From Mesoflavibacter zeaxanthinifaciens DSM 18436 (lineage in GTDB: Bacteria; Bacteroidota; Bacteroidia; Flavobacteriales; Flavobacteriaceae): a stretch of 64,000 nt of DNA. The notes under the pieces are model-generated. The model searched no databases, was not told where the DNA came from, and saw only the letters and a list, made by a program, of their open reading frames with translations. Below, piece by piece: positions 9,790 to 19,445 of the stretch. Positions within the stretch are counted from its first letter, which is position 1. Every line of letters begins with the position of its first letter. Where the stretch lies: assembly GCF_000422365.1 (NCBI RefSeq), contig NZ_AULQ01000002.1, forward strand, positions 124,001 through 188,000. The letters are read 5' to 3'. Made by a program: the position numbers and the translations under genes.

Positions 9790-10328
9790 TGGAAACCTGC
9801 TACATCAATTCGCCTTTAGGAGTCACTAAAATCGAAGGTGATGTAGATGGTATAATGTCTATTTCGGTATTAAATAATAATGAACTCGCCGATTATAATG
9901 AAGGCGAAACCGATAATTTGTCATTCCCACGAAAGTGGGAATCTAAAGAAAAACTAACCGATATAATTCCAGAACTCTTACAAGACTGCGTTTATCAACT
10001 TAACGAGTATTTTGAAGGCAAACGTCAAAATTTCAGCTTAAAATTAAATCCTCAAGGCACAGATTTTCAACAAAAAGTTTGGAACGCTTTGCAAACTATT
10101 CCTTACGGTACAACAACAACTTACCTTAAATTATCACAACAATTAGGCGATGTAAAAGCAATTAGAGCTGTTGCTAACGCCAATGGTAAAAATCCGCTAT
10201 GGATTGTTATTCCGTGTCATCGTGTTATTGGCAGTGATGGAAGTTTAACAGGTTATGCTGGCGGATTGCACCGCAAACAATGGTTGTTAGAGCATGAAAG
10301 TCCTTACAAACAACAAACTTTATTTTAA
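9789..10328 (+). CDS. ogt: Methylated-DNA--protein-cysteine S-methyltransferase
   Basis: Suicide repair protein that takes the alkyl group from O6-methylguanine onto its active-site cysteine. The C-terminal half carries the helix-turn-helix and the active-site block IVIPCHRVIGSDGSLTGYAGG with the acceptor Cys in PCHR. At 179 residues it is slightly long: residues about 44-53 (SFPRKWES and flanks) are encoded by a small palindromic repeat inserted in frame in the poorly conserved N-terminal domain. It shares one base with the upstream stop and one with the downstream start, so all three genes are tightly coupled. Confidence 0.93.
   Translation: METCYINSPLGVTKIEGDVDGIMSISVLNNNELADYNEGETDNLSFPRKWESKEKLTDIIPELLQDCVYQLNEYFEGKRQNFSLKLNPQGTDFQQKVWNALQTIPYGTTTTYLKLSQQLGDVKAIRAVANANGKNPLWIVIPCHRVIGSDGSLTGYAGGLHRKQWLLEHESPYKQQTLF
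9921..9944. repeat. Palindromic repeat inserted in frame within ogt
   Basis: ATTCCCAC (9923-9930), a GAAA loop and GTGGGAAT (9935-9942) form a perfect 8-bp hairpin within TCATTCCCACGAAAGTGGGA. It encodes the peptide SFPRKWES. Peptides of the SFPRxxES kind are known products of dispersed REP-like palindromes that have landed inside genes. Only one copy is present in this window. Confidence 0.65.
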
Positions 10329-10858
10329 TGTATAAAACAGCGACACAGATTCTAACACGTTTTTTAAAACCTTCAACCATTTACAAATATGGTTTTAATT
10401 GGTCGCCAATGTATAGACGTACTACTGCAAAAATAATTTCAGTAAGTGATAATTTACATTACGTAAAAATCAAAATGTCTTTAAATTGGAAAAACCGAAA
10501 TTATGCTGGTTCTATATTTGGAGGAAGCATGCTTGCAGCAACAGATCCAATTTATATGATACAACTAATTCAAATACTTGGTAACGATTACGTTGTTTGG
10601 GATAAAGCTGTTACTGCACGATATAAACGACCAGGAAAAGGGACAATTTATGGCGAATTTATTTTTGATAAAAATGAAATCCTTGATTTAAAATCACAAC
10701 TACAACAAACACCTCAAATAGACATTATAAAAACCATGCAATTAGTGAATGATAAAGGAGACACGATTGCCGAATTTGATAAAACTTTATACATCGCTAC
10801 AAAGACGTTTTACAAAGAAAAAATTGCGTCAAGAAACGCAAAGAAAAAAACTAACTAG
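10328..10858 (+). CDS. DUF4442 (hot-dog thioesterase-like) protein
   Basis: A 176-residue protein with features of the DUF4442 family, which has a hot-dog fold related to acyl-CoA thioesterases: NRNYAGSIFGGSMLAATDPI contains the family's glycine-rich helix start, and WDKAVTARYKRPGKGTIYGE follows. It overlaps ogt by one base. Thioesterase activity has not been shown for this family as far as I know; substrate unknown. Confidence 0.75.
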   Translation: MYKTATQILTRFLKPSTIYKYGFNWSPMYRRTTAKIISVSDNLHYVKIKMSLNWKNRNYAGSIFGGSMLAATDPIYMIQLIQILGNDYVVWDKAVTARYKRPGKGTIYGEFIFDKNEILDLKSQLQQTPQIDIIKTMQLVNDKGDTIAEFDKTLYIATKTFYKEKIASRNAKKKTN

Positions 10859-10898
10859 AATTTATTTATATTTAATTTTTCTAAACTAACTTTCTAAA

Positions 10899-12053
10899 AT
10901 GAGAATCTTAAAAAAAACTTTAAAAGTAATAATCATACTTTTTGCACTAATAATTGCAACCCTTTACATTACCGATACAGACTATTTAATAAAAGCAGTA
11001 CGCACCATCTATCTACGTGGTTATACTACTGCATTTTTAGATGATTATAAGCGTTTTGACAATGCAACAATAGATATTAGCCAACCTCAACCATGGACTA
11101 ATCATAAAGACTATAATACTGTTAAACCTACCAAAAAGCTTGAGGAAATAAACAAACAAAATAAAACTATAGCTTACGTTATTATAAAAAATGACAGCAT
11201 TTGGTTTGAGAAATACTATGATGGCTATGATGAAAACTCAAAATCAAACTCATTCTCTATGGCAAAAAGCTATGTATCTGCTATGTTAGGTAAAGCTATT
11301 ATGGAAGGTCATATAAAAAGTCTAGATCAACCAGTTTGTGATTTTTTACCAGCTTTTTGCGATGGTAAAGCAGCGCAAATGACGGTTGGAGATTTATCTT
11401 CAATGAGTTCTGGAACCAATTGGGACGAAGCTTACTACTCGCCTTTATCCATCACTACACGTGCTTATTTTGATGACGATTTAGCAAAAGTAATCAATGG
11501 TTTAAAGGTTGTTAATCAACCAGGACAAGCCTTTAAATACGCAAGTGGTGACACACAAATGCTAGCTATGGTTATAGAAAAAGCAACAGGTAAAAAACTA
11601 TACGACTATTTAGAAGAAAGCTTTTGGAAACCTTTAGGTAGCGAAAACCAAACCCTTTGGCAATTAGACAGCGAAGCACATGATTTAGTAAAAGCCTATT
11701 GCTGTATTGCTAGCAATGCTAAAGATTTTGCACGTTTAGGAAAACTATACAAAGACCATGGTAAATGGAATGGACAACAAGTCTTAGATTCGGCATTTAT
11801 AGCAAAATCGGTAACACCTAGATTTAAAGAAAGTCCAGAATACGGTTACGGTTGGTGGTTAAAAAAGGTAGGAGACAAATCCTTTTTTATGATGCGCGGT
11901 CATTTAGGTCAATATGTTATTGTAGAGCCAGAAGACAACGTAATTATTGTTAGACTTGGGCACAGTAAAGGACCTGGTGACGCTTTAGCTACTTTTACAC
12001 CAGATATTTCAACATATATAGAAGAAGCTTATAAAATGCTAGATGAAAACTAA
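10899..12053 (+). CDS. Serine hydrolase of the class C beta-lactamase/PBP family
   Basis: A 384-residue protein with an N-terminal hydrophobic anchor or signal (residues about 7-25). The class C serine-hydrolase motifs are visible: SMAK (S-x-x-K) near residue 124, a tyrosine motif FKYASGD near residue 210, and the late HLGQY near residue 340 in the position of the KTG/HxG triad. The family includes esterases, D-aminopeptidases and PBP-like enzymes as well as beta-lactamases, so the substrate cannot be read off. It probably acts in the periplasm. Confidence 0.85.
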   Translation: MRILKKTLKVIIILFALIIATLYITDTDYLIKAVRTIYLRGYTTAFLDDYKRFDNATIDISQPQPWTNHKDYNTVKPTKKLEEINKQNKTIAYVIIKNDSIWFEKYYDGYDENSKSNSFSMAKSYVSAMLGKAIMEGHIKSLDQPVCDFLPAFCDGKAAQMTVGDLSSMSSGTNWDEAYYSPLSITTRAYFDDDLAKVINGLKVVNQPGQAFKYASGDTQMLAMVIEKATGKKLYDYLEESFWKPLGSENQTLWQLDSEAHDLVKAYCCIASNAKDFARLGKLYKDHGKWNGQQVLDSAFIAKSVTPRFKESPEYGYGWWLKKVGDKSFFMMRGHLGQYVIVEPEDNVIIVRLGHSKGPGDALATFTPDISTYIEEAYKMLDEN

Positions 12054-12068
12054 TTAATAACCTTAGTA

Positions 12069-12782
12069 ATGATTAGCAAACTAAACCTAGAACACATATT
12101 ATTTTTAGATATTGAAACCGTTCCAGAAACGCAGCATTTTTCTGATTTAGATCCTACAAAGCAAGCACTTTGGGAACACAAATCGCAATACCAACGTAAA
12201 GACGATTTTACCGCAGAAGAATTTTATGAACGTGCAGGTATTTGGGCTGAGTTTGGTAAAATTATATGTATTTCGGTTGGTTATTTTAAAATTCATGGTG
12301 ATACAAGAGTGTTTAGAACAACTTCTTTTTTTGGTGAAGAACGTCAACTTTTACAAGACTTTAAAAACCTGCTTACTACACATTTTAGTCACGCAAAACA
12401 TTTACTTTGTGCGCATAATGGAAAGGAATTTGACTTCCCGTACATTGCAAGACGTATGATTATAAATAATATAGAGTTACCATATAAACTTAACCTTTTT
12501 GGTAAAAAACCTTGGGAAGTACCTCATCTAGATACTTTAGAATTATGGAAGTTTGGCGACTATAAAACCTTTACTTCTCTTAAATTATTGACTAATGTTT
12601 TAGGTATACCTTCTCCAAAAGATGATATAGATGGTAGTGAAGTATGCAGAGTGTATTACGAAGAAAACAATATTGACAGAATAATTACCTATTGCGAAAA
12701 AGATACTATAGCTGTAGCACAAGTGTTATTGCGCTTAAGAGGCGATAGTTTATTAGAAGAAGACGAAATACTTCATGTTTAA
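12069..12782 (+). CDS. PolB-like 3'-5' exonuclease
   Basis: A DnaQ-fold exonuclease of the predicted PolB-like kind, 237 residues. The three exonuclease motifs are visible: FLDIETVPE (motif I, D and E) near residue 12, CAHNGKEFDFPYI (motif II) near 118, and YCEKDTIAVAQVLLRL (motif III, Y-x-x-x-D) near 210. No polymerase domain is attached, so a DNA-repair or RNA/DNA trimming role is likely. It starts 15 bases after the serine-hydrolase gene. Confidence 0.85.
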   Translation: MISKLNLEHILFLDIETVPETQHFSDLDPTKQALWEHKSQYQRKDDFTAEEFYERAGIWAEFGKIICISVGYFKIHGDTRVFRTTSFFGEERQLLQDFKNLLTTHFSHAKHLLCAHNGKEFDFPYIARRMIINNIELPYKLNLFGKKPWEVPHLDTLELWKFGDYKTFTSLKLLTNVLGIPSPKDDIDGSEVCRVYYEENNIDRIITYCEKDTIAVAQVLLRLRGDSLLEEDEILHV

Positions 12783-12808
12783 AATCTTTATTCAAATTTA
12801 AAGTTGTC

Positions 12809-12829
12809 AGGTCGGCGTAGTCGAGACCT
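12809..12829. repeat. Short dispersed-repeat-like sequence
   Basis: AGGTCGGCGTAGTCGAGACC and the following T form an imperfect palindrome with AGGTC/GACCT arms, directly before a terminator hairpin. Sequences of this shape recur between genes in many flavobacterial genomes; that is from general knowledge, and only this copy is here. Confidence 0.35.
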
Positions 12830-12871
12830 AACTCTTTTTAAATCTAAACCATATTTAAGGTAACTGAAAAT

Positions 12872-12903
12872 AAAAAATCCAGAGTTTTCACTCTGGATTT
12901 TCA
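12872..12903. terminator. Bidirectional intrinsic terminator
   Basis: AAAATCCAGAG (12874-12884), loop TTTTCA, CTCTGGATTTT (12891-12901): an 11-bp perfect stem with A/T-rich flanks on both sides, between the convergent exonuclease and metalloprotease genes. Confidence 0.85.
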
Positions 12904-12933
12904 AGTTTAATGGTTGGCTGGTTAGTTAAGGGA

Positions 12934-15792
12934 TTATTCTTTTATAAATCTTTTGACTTTGGTTTTTTCGCCAATGTTCAATTGTAAAATATAAACTCCA
13001 CTATTAAACTCAGAAACATCTATACTAGACTTGTAATTACCTTTTAGTACTGTTTGTCCAAGCATATTTTTAATTTCAAAACTTTGTGCTTCAAAACCAA
13101 CTAAATCTATGTTAAGTATTTGCTTAACAGGGTTTGGATATAGTTTAAACTCCTTATCAAAATCATCCTTTGTAGTTACTATGCTAGTAAATGTTTTAAC
13201 GTTATTTGTTAAACAGAAATTAGTCGTTTCATTACTTGTAAACGATCCACCAGAAGCTAAAACAGCACCTGTATCTGTATTTGTTAATGTGTACGATCCA
13301 TTTCCGTATGAACAGCAAATACCATCTCCGTAAGCATCTGTAATTGTAAAGTTATAACAACCATCATCTAAACATCCAATAGGAATATTTAAAGTAGATC
13401 CATCTGCTTGAGAACCGTATGTACCGCCAGATGCAACTGTTTGACCAGAATTGTTGGTTAATGTCCAAGCGGTTTCTTCTGGATAGTTATCAAAAGTAAT
13501 TGATAATGTTACATTAGAACAACCTGCATTACCGCCACCAGAAGTAGATAGGTTAACAGCATCTACAGCCATATCACCTTGCCAAGTTGTACCTGTTACA
13601 CCATTAAAACGCAATTGAACAGTACCACCAACATAAGCACTTAAATCTACAGTAGCAGTTTGCCAAGAATTACCTTTGTTACCTGATTGGCTCCAAACAT
13701 TAGTCCAACTTGCGCCGCTATTATCACTTGCTTGTAACGCTAAACTTCCCATAGAAGTTGCACCGTACATATGATAATCAAAACTGAAAGTTGCTTGAGA
13801 TTCTGCACTTAAATCAAAACAAGGTGAGTTTAAAATCGCTCTTTTTGTCGAGTAATTAGGTGAAGAAGACTCCATATACACATAATACGTGCCCGCACTT
13901 GCGCTAGATGGTCCAGTGTTACTAGAAGGTGTTCCGTTGGCATCAACAGTCCAGTTAAAGTCATCTGAAGTTGATTGCGTCCATGCTCCTAAAGTATTTT
14001 CAAAACTTTCAGAATAAGGGAATGCACTAATACCGTCAGTACAAGATCCTGTTGTTGGTTGTGTAACAATTATTGTTCTTGTTACTTGTGAAGCAGCGTT
14101 TCCTGCTGAGTCACTAACATTGTAAAATCTTGTGTATGTTCCTGCTGTGTCTGTATTAACAGTTCCTGTTATGACAATGCTTGGAGAAATGTCTCCATCT
14201 TCATTATCTGTAGCAGTTGCACCTAATTCTGTATAAGTGTCTCCAACTTCTAAATTAATTGTAGATGCTCCAGTTAATGTAATTACTGGTGGCGTTGTAT
14301 CTGGTGTTCCTGTTATAATGTTAACCGTATAATCTTCAACTTCACCATAAGAAAAAGCCTCACAAGATGTTGGTATACCGTTATATTTCATAGAAACTCT
14401 CATTCTTGTTGCTCCGTTAGTTGCAGATGCTGGTACTGTAAAGCTTCCGCTAACTGGTGAATTTTGTGTTGCTGCATTGGTCCAAACTTGCTCACCAGAA
14501 TCTGTAAAATCGCCATCTTGGTTGTAATCAATCCATACAGAATAACCTTCTGCATAAGTAGTTCCTGTCCAAGTTGGAGTTACTGTTACCGTATAACCAG
14601 AACCTTTAGATAAGTCTGTAGAAATACTTGTAAAATCTGAATACGTTTGAGCTCCTGATGTATTATCTATAGTTGCTAATTGTACTCTAGAAATATATTC
14701 GTCATTAACATTATTTCCTTGTGATGCACAATATTGTGGACCTGTTTGGCAAGGCGCGCAAGAACCGCCACAGTCTACACCAGTTTCATCACCATTTTGT
14801 ACACCATCGTTACATGTTGGTTGTGGCGCTGCACCACATTTATCTGATAAAGCTAGACTTCTTCTTACTCCGCCAGCTTCTAAAACAGCACGCATACGAT
14901 TTTTTTGACCTTGCGTGAATAAGTTCATACAAGAATCGTCTGAGTAATCCATATAGTTTTGTGGCATATCTGTAGATCCACAAGACGTTTGTCCAGTCGG
15001 ACAACCATAATTAGCGGTTTGGTGTGTTGGTGTGTCACTTACAAAATCGTTACCACAATTAGAATCTCCCCAAATGTGTCTTAAGTTTAAGTAATGACCT
15101 ACCTCATGAGTTGTTGTTCTACCACCATCAAAAGGTGCAGAAACACTACCTACACGACCAAAATAATTATATGCCATTACAACACCATCTGTTGCAGCAT
15201 TACCACCTGGAAACTGTGCGTATCCTAAAATAGTATTACCATTACTTGTCATTCTTGGTACAATCCACATATTAAGATATTCACTAGTATTCCAAGGATC
15301 TACTCCGCCAGTAGAAGAACGTTTCATATCATCACTTGTTCCCCAATCTTGTCTAGTTACTTGCTTTCTAGTAATACCAGTTGTAGCATTTCCGTTAGGA
15401 TCTACAGTTACTAGACAGAATTGAATCTCGGTATCTGCAGCTTGCGACCAAGTGTTATCTGCATCTGGATTTGTTCTTCTAAAATCTTCATTTAAAACAT
15501 CTAACTGAGATTGTATTTGTGCTACGCTAATGTTTTCTGTAGAGTTTCGATACAAAACATGTACTACAACAGGTATGGTTATTACACTACCATCTACCCT
15601 ATTGGTATTGTTTTGCATTTGCTGTACTTTTGTTTTAGTAAATGCCTCTATTTGAGCCATTCTTTGCTCAAGTTTTGGGTTTTGTTGTTTTCTGTACTCT
15701 AAATTTTCCATTGTTGCACAATGACGTTTTTGTGCAAAGGAGAAAGCCACAAAAAACAAACCTAAAATAGTTAAGGTAATTTTGTTTTTCAT
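12934..15792 (-). CDS. Secreted M43 (pappalysin-type) zinc metalloprotease, T9SS cargo
   Basis: A 952-residue exported multidomain protein. A Sec signal peptide ends at about residue 20 (FVAFSFAQ). The M43 catalytic domain carries the zincin motif HEVGHYLNLRH near residue 227. A GEVED domain (phrase SYGEVEDYTVNI) ends near residue 490, then a DUF5011 Ig-like domain (about 500-580), then a MAM/choice-of-anchor-like domain (about 590-750), and finally a T9SS type A sorting domain from LYPNPVKQILNIDL to KRFIKE. Expected fate: export by Sec, then T9SS, to the surface or medium as a protein-degrading enzyme. A TTACGG-N6-CCGTA palindrome lies upstream at 15912-15928. Confidence 0.92.
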   Translation of the reverse strand: MKNKITLTILGLFFVAFSFAQKRHCATMENLEYRKQQNPKLEQRMAQIEAFTKTKVQQMQNNTNRVDGSVITIPVVVHVLYRNSTENISVAQIQSQLDVLNEDFRRTNPDADNTWSQAADTEIQFCLVTVDPNGNATTGITRKQVTRQDWGTSDDMKRSSTGGVDPWNTSEYLNMWIVPRMTSNGNTILGYAQFPGGNAATDGVVMAYNYFGRVGSVSAPFDGGRTTTHEVGHYLNLRHIWGDSNCGNDFVSDTPTHQTANYGCPTGQTSCGSTDMPQNYMDYSDDSCMNLFTQGQKNRMRAVLEAGGVRRSLALSDKCGAAPQPTCNDGVQNGDETGVDCGGSCAPCQTGPQYCASQGNNVNDEYISRVQLATIDNTSGAQTYSDFTSISTDLSKGSGYTVTVTPTWTGTTYAEGYSVWIDYNQDGDFTDSGEQVWTNAATQNSPVSGSFTVPASATNGATRMRVSMKYNGIPTSCEAFSYGEVEDYTVNIITGTPDTTPPVITLTGASTINLEVGDTYTELGATATDNEDGDISPSIVITGTVNTDTAGTYTRFYNVSDSAGNAASQVTRTIIVTQPTTGSCTDGISAFPYSESFENTLGAWTQSTSDDFNWTVDANGTPSSNTGPSSASAGTYYVYMESSSPNYSTKRAILNSPCFDLSAESQATFSFDYHMYGATSMGSLALQASDNSGASWTNVWSQSGNKGNSWQTATVDLSAYVGGTVQLRFNGVTGTTWQGDMAVDAVNLSTSGGGNAGCSNVTLSITFDNYPEETAWTLTNNSGQTVASGGTYGSQADGSTLNIPIGCLDDGCYNFTITDAYGDGICCSYGNGSYTLTNTDTGAVLASGGSFTSNETTNFCLTNNVKTFTSIVTTKDDFDKEFKLYPNPVKQILNIDLVGFEAQSFEIKNMLGQTVLKGNYKSSIDVSEFNSGVYILQLNIGEKTKVKRFIKE

Positions 15793-15911
15793 ATTTAATG
15801 TTTAAAAAAATAGTTAATATTTTATGAATATATTAACAATTATATTAAACACACAACAATAAACTAAAATTATAGTCAAATAACTTACCAAAAGATTATA
15901 TAAGACTTTAC

Positions 15912-15929
15912 TTACGGTTTTAACCGTAT
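15912..15929. promoter_or_regulatory. Palindromic site TTACGG-N6-CCGTA
   Basis: TACGG (15913-15917), six bases TTTTAA, CCGTA (15924-15928); the inner AACC/GGTT bases also pair. It lies in the 170-base divergent gap between the M43 protease and the ABC transporter. The same spaced motif occurs upstream of the 902-residue T9SS gene at 62575-62592. A dimeric regulator site is the simplest reading. Confidence 0.5.
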
Positions 15930-15956
15930 TGCATTGAAAGAATTTGATTACTTTTA
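15929..15956 (+). promoter_or_regulatory. Probable Bacteroidetes-type promoter of the ABC transporter gene
   Basis: TTG at 15929-15931, a 17-base spacer, then TACTTTTA at 15949-15956, one mismatch from TAnnTTTG. It ends 6 bases before the ATG, so the transcript would be leaderless or nearly so. The TTACGG-N6-CCGTA palindrome abuts the -33 side. Confidence 0.35.
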
Positions 15957-15962
15957 CCTTAA

Positions 15963-17651
15963 ATGAGCAAAAATTTACTTCAAATAAAAAACCTCTCTAT
16001 TGGCTTTAAATCTGATAAAGAATTAAAACCAATTATTAAAAACATTTCATACGACATCTTTGAAAATGAAATTGTTGGTGTTGTTGGCGAATCAGGTTCA
16101 GGAAAATCTGTTTCTTCTTTAGCAATAATGGGACTATTACCTAAAAAAATAAGTCAAATAACTTCAGGAGAAATTGTTTTTAATAAAACAGAATTAACAT
16201 CTCTTAATGACAAACAATTTCAAAATATAAGAGGTAACGAGATTGCTATGATTTTTCAAGAACCTATGAGTTCTTTAAATCCATCTATGCGTTGCGGTAA
16301 ACAAGTCGAGGAAATTTTATTTAAACACACTTCATTAAACAAAAAGGAAGTAAAAGCAGAAGTGATTTCACTTTTTGAAAAGGTAAAACTACCAAACCCA
16401 AATCGTGCCTACACAGCCTATCCGCATGAAATTTCTGGCGGACAAAAACAACGCGTTATGATAGCTATGGCTATTGCCTGTAAACCTAAATTATTAATTG
16501 CAGACGAGCCAACAACAGCACTAGATGTTACCGTACAAAAAGATATTATTTTATTATTGAAAGAACTTCAGCAGGACACAAAAATGAGCATTTTATTTAT
16601 TACTCATGATTTGTCTTTAATTTCTGAAATTGCGCAACGTGTGTTAGTGATGTATCAAGGTGAAATTGTAGAACAAAACAAAACCAATCTTATTTTTAAA
16701 CATCCAGAAAACGAATACACCAAAGCACTTATTAAAGCTAAACCTTCTTTAAAAGAAAGGCTTAAACGTCTACCAACCATAAAAGATGTCATGCAAAAGA
16801 CGGTTTCTAAAGAAACTATTACTGCCGAATTGAGAGCCAAAACACACAAGGAAATCTATAGTAAAGCTCCTATTCTTGAAGTTGTTAATTTAGAAAAAGA
16901 GTACATTTCTAAATCAGGTCTTTTCTCTAAACCAGAAAGTTTTAAAGCTGTCAATAACGTTAGTTTTAAATTATATGAAGGTGAAACTTTAGGTTTGGTA
17001 GGCGAATCTGGTTGCGGTAAATCTACCCTAGGAAACGCTATTTTATTGCTTAACAGACCAACATCAGGTCACATTTTTTATAAAGGAAAGGATATTACAA
17101 TTCTTAATAAAGCTGAAGAAAAAGTATTACGTAAAGACATTCAAATTATTTTTCAAGATCCATTTGCTTCTTTAAATCCGCGTTTAACCGTTGGGCAAGC
17201 AATTATGGAACCTATGCAAGTACATAAGCTTTACAACTCAAAATCTGAAAGAACCGAAAAAGCAATAGACATTTTAAACCGTGTAGGCTTAGATGAAAGT
17301 GCTTTTAACCGTTATCCACATGAGTTTTCTGGCGGACAACGCCAGCGTATTGGTATAGCACGTACAGTTGCGCTTCAACCAAAACTAATTGTTTGTGACG
17401 AGTCTGTTTCTGCATTAGATATTTCTGTACAAGCACAAGTTTTAAATCTTCTTAATGAACTAAAAGAAAACTTTGGCTTTACCTATATTTTTATTTCTCA
17501 TGATTTAGCAGTTGTTAAATACATGAGTGATCAATTATTAGTTATGAATAAGGGTAAAATTGAAGAATTAGATGATGCAGATGCCATTTATGAATCTCCT
17601 AAGAAAGAGTACACAAAAAAATTAATAGAAGCTATCCCTAAAGGATTATAG
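15963..17651 (+). CDS. Dual ATPase subunit of a peptide/microcin-type ABC transporter
   Basis: One polypeptide of 562 residues carrying two complete ABC ATPase domains of the oligopeptide class (DppD-DppF or YejF type). Domain 1 has Walker A GESGSGKS at 42-49 and signature SGGQKQR near 157; domain 2 has Walker A GESGCGKS near 346 and signature SGGQRQR near 455. Each is followed by the C-terminal oligopeptide-transporter extension. It should power uptake of peptides or similar solutes, but no permease or binding protein is next to it, so the partners must be encoded elsewhere. Confidence 0.9.
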   Translation: MSKNLLQIKNLSIGFKSDKELKPIIKNISYDIFENEIVGVVGESGSGKSVSSLAIMGLLPKKISQITSGEIVFNKTELTSLNDKQFQNIRGNEIAMIFQEPMSSLNPSMRCGKQVEEILFKHTSLNKKEVKAEVISLFEKVKLPNPNRAYTAYPHEISGGQKQRVMIAMAIACKPKLLIADEPTTALDVTVQKDIILLLKELQQDTKMSILFITHDLSLISEIAQRVLVMYQGEIVEQNKTNLIFKHPENEYTKALIKAKPSLKERLKRLPTIKDVMQKTVSKETITAELRAKTHKEIYSKAPILEVVNLEKEYISKSGLFSKPESFKAVNNVSFKLYEGETLGLVGESGCGKSTLGNAILLLNRPTSGHIFYKGKDITILNKAEEKVLRKDIQIIFQDPFASLNPRLTVGQAIMEPMQVHKLYNSKSERTEKAIDILNRVGLDESAFNRYPHEFSGGQRQRIGIARTVALQPKLIVCDESVSALDISVQAQVLNLLNELKENFGFTYIFISHDLAVVKYMSDQLLVMNKGKIEELDDADAIYESPKKEYTKKLIEAIPKGL

Positions 17652-17954
17652 CATAAATAGTTTTTTGGTAAGTACTAAAAGATTTTTAGTTAATCTAAAT
17701 GTATTTTTTAAACCAACATAAACTTTGCTTATATAATTTGTAGGTTGTTCAGGTAGGTTTGAAGCGTAATACATAAGCAAAAGTTTATGGTAGATTTGGG
17801 ATATCTATTTGGTATAATTTGGGATTACTAATATGAGATTTATTTTAATTAAATCGGTTTAAAAACATAAAATTTCGATGAAATGCGTTATTTTTTAACA
17901 TTTCATCGAAATTTTATAAATATTCGTGTTATTTTTCTTACAAAAAAATATTAT
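17652..17954. other. 303-base intergenic region with two inverted repeats, no gene seen
   Basis: No convincing reading frame. CATAAACTTTGCTTAT (17717-17732) pairs with ATAAGCAAAAGTTTATG (17773-17789) apart from one extra base, with about 40 bases between. A longer perfect hairpin at 17867-17917 is listed separately. Confidence 0.6.
17867..17917. terminator. Bidirectional terminator with 19-bp stem
   Basis: ATAAAATTTCGATGAAATG (17867-17885) pairs perfectly with its complement at 17899-17917 around a 13-base loop. It sits between the convergent ABC transporter and CoA-transferase genes. Confidence 0.7.
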
Positions 17955-18608
17955 CTAAATATCCATTTCTGGTATATCTCCATTAATAATTAATGTGCCT
18001 TCTGTAGCATTTTTAATATCTTCAACTGAAACTCCTGGAGCACGTTCTAATAGTTTAAACCCTTGGTCTGTTACTTCTAAAACAGCCATATTAGTTACTA
18101 TTTTTTTAACGCAACCAACTCCTGTTAATGGCAAAGAGCATTTTTTAAGAAGTTTAGACTCTCCTGCTCTATTGGTATGCATCATAGCAACAATAATATT
18201 TTCTGCACTAGCTACAAGATCCATTGCTCCTCCCATACCTTTTACCATTTTTCCTGGTATTTTCCAGTTTGCAATATCTCCATTTTCCGCCACTTCCATT
18301 GCGCCTAAAATGGTTAAGTGTACGTGTTGACCACGAATCATAGAAAAACTCATGGCGCTATCAAAAAAACTAGCTCCTGGTAAGGTTGTTATGGTTTGTT
18401 TTCCTGCATTGATTATATCTGCATCTTCTTCACCTTCAAAAGGAAATGGTCCCATACCAAGCACTCCGTTTTCACTTTGAAATTCTACCTCTATATCGTC
18501 TCTTACAAAATTAGCCACTAAAGTTGGTATACCAATACCAAGGTTAACGTAAAAACCATCTTTAACTTCTTTTGCAATGCGTTTTGCTATTCCGTTTTTA
18601 TCTAACAT
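17955..18608 (-). CDS. 3-oxoacid CoA-transferase, subunit B
   Basis: Beta subunit of a family I CoA-transferase such as succinyl-CoA:acetoacetate CoA-transferase. The catalytic glutamate lies in FQSENGVLGMGP (Glu46), preceded by the family phrase VNLGIGIPTLVANF. The 217-residue length is normal. It is downstream of subunit A by 50 bases and shares its direction. Reaction: transfer of CoA between acyl groups, usually activating acetoacetate during ketone-body, branched-chain or fatty-acid use. The exact acceptor is inferred from the family. Confidence 0.93.
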   Translation of the reverse strand: MLDKNGIAKRIAKEVKDGFYVNLGIGIPTLVANFVRDDIEVEFQSENGVLGMGPFPFEGEEDADIINAGKQTITTLPGASFFDSAMSFSMIRGQHVHLTILGAMEVAENGDIANWKIPGKMVKGMGGAMDLVASAENIIVAMMHTNRAGESKLLKKCSLPLTGVGCVKKIVTNMAVLEVTDQGFKLLERAPGVSVEDIKNATEGTLIINGDIPEMDI

Positions 18609-18658
18609 TTTATTTAGTTTAAGGTTGTGGTTTATAAAACTATAAGCCTTATAAACAT

Positions 18659-19363
18659 TTATTTTTTTGGTCTTACTGTACGTTGCTCTATACGCTTTTC
18701 AAAAGTTTCTCCTTTAAAGATACGTTGCACAAAAATACCTGGTATATGTATTTGATTAGGATCTAATTCTCCTGCCGGTACTAATTCTTCTACCTCAGCT
18801 ACGGTAATTTTTGCTGCGCCACACATTACTGGATTAAAATTACGTGCTGTCCCTTTAAATATTAGGTTTCCTGCTTCGTCACCTTTCCAAGCTTTTACAA
18901 AAGCAAAGTGTGCTTTAAAGGCATGTTCTAAGACATACATTTTACCATCAAATTCTCTGGTTTCTTTACCTTCTGCAACTTCGGTACCATAACCTGCTGG
19001 TGTATAAATAGCAGGAAAACCAGCTTGAGCTGCTCGGCATCTTTCGGCTAATGTCCCTTGTGGAATAAGTTCTACGTCTAATTCTCCAGACAGCATTTGT
19101 CTTTCAAATTCGTCGTTTTCTCCTACGTAAGAAGATACCATTTTTTTAATTTGCTTTTTTTGAAGTAATAGCCCTAAGCCAAAATCGTCTACTCCTGCAT
19201 TATTAGAAATACATGTTACGTTTTTTACGTTTCGTTTTACTAATTCTGCTATTGCATTTTCAGGAATTCCGCTTAACCCAAAACCACCTAACATAAAAGT
19301 CATGTTATCTTCGACACCATCTAAAGCTTCCTGAACTGTATTAACGGTTTTTTTTATCATCAT
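18659..19363 (-). CDS. 3-oxoacid CoA-transferase, subunit A
   Basis: Alpha subunit, 234 residues. [15 protein letters not shown] near residue 25 and [17 protein letters not shown] near 51 are typical of SCOT/AtoD-type subunits and form part of the CoA-binding surface. Two adjacent ATGs are present; I use the first at 19363. It makes a two-gene unit with subunit B and is separated from the upstream penicillin-binding-protein gene by a terminator at 19391-19421. Confidence 0.93.
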   Translation of the reverse strand: MMIKKTVNTVQEALDGVEDNMTFMLGGFGLSGIPENAIAELVKRNVKNVTCISNNAGVDDFGLGLLLQKKQIKKMVSSYVGENDEFERQMLSGELDVELIPQGTLAERCRAAQAGFPAIYTPAGYGTEVAEGKETREFDGKMYVLEHAFKAHFAFVKAWKGDEAGNLIFKGTARNFNPVMCGAAKITVAEVEELVPAGELDPNQIHIPGIFVQRIFKGETFEKRIEQRTVRPKK

Positions 19364-19390
19364 TTAGTTTTTTAGTGGTTTAAATTTAAG

Positions 19391-19421
19391 AATAAAAAAA
19401 ACCATTCTGAAAAGAATGGCT
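19391..19421 (-). terminator. Terminator after the PBP1A gene
   Basis: CCATTCT (19402-19408), loop GAAA, AGAATGG (19413-19419). On the minus strand the stem is followed by a run of eight T (19401-19394), as expected for transcripts leaving the PBP1A gene that ends at 19446. Confidence 0.8.
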
Positions 19422-19445
19422 TTTAAAATTTATCGTTGAAATATT

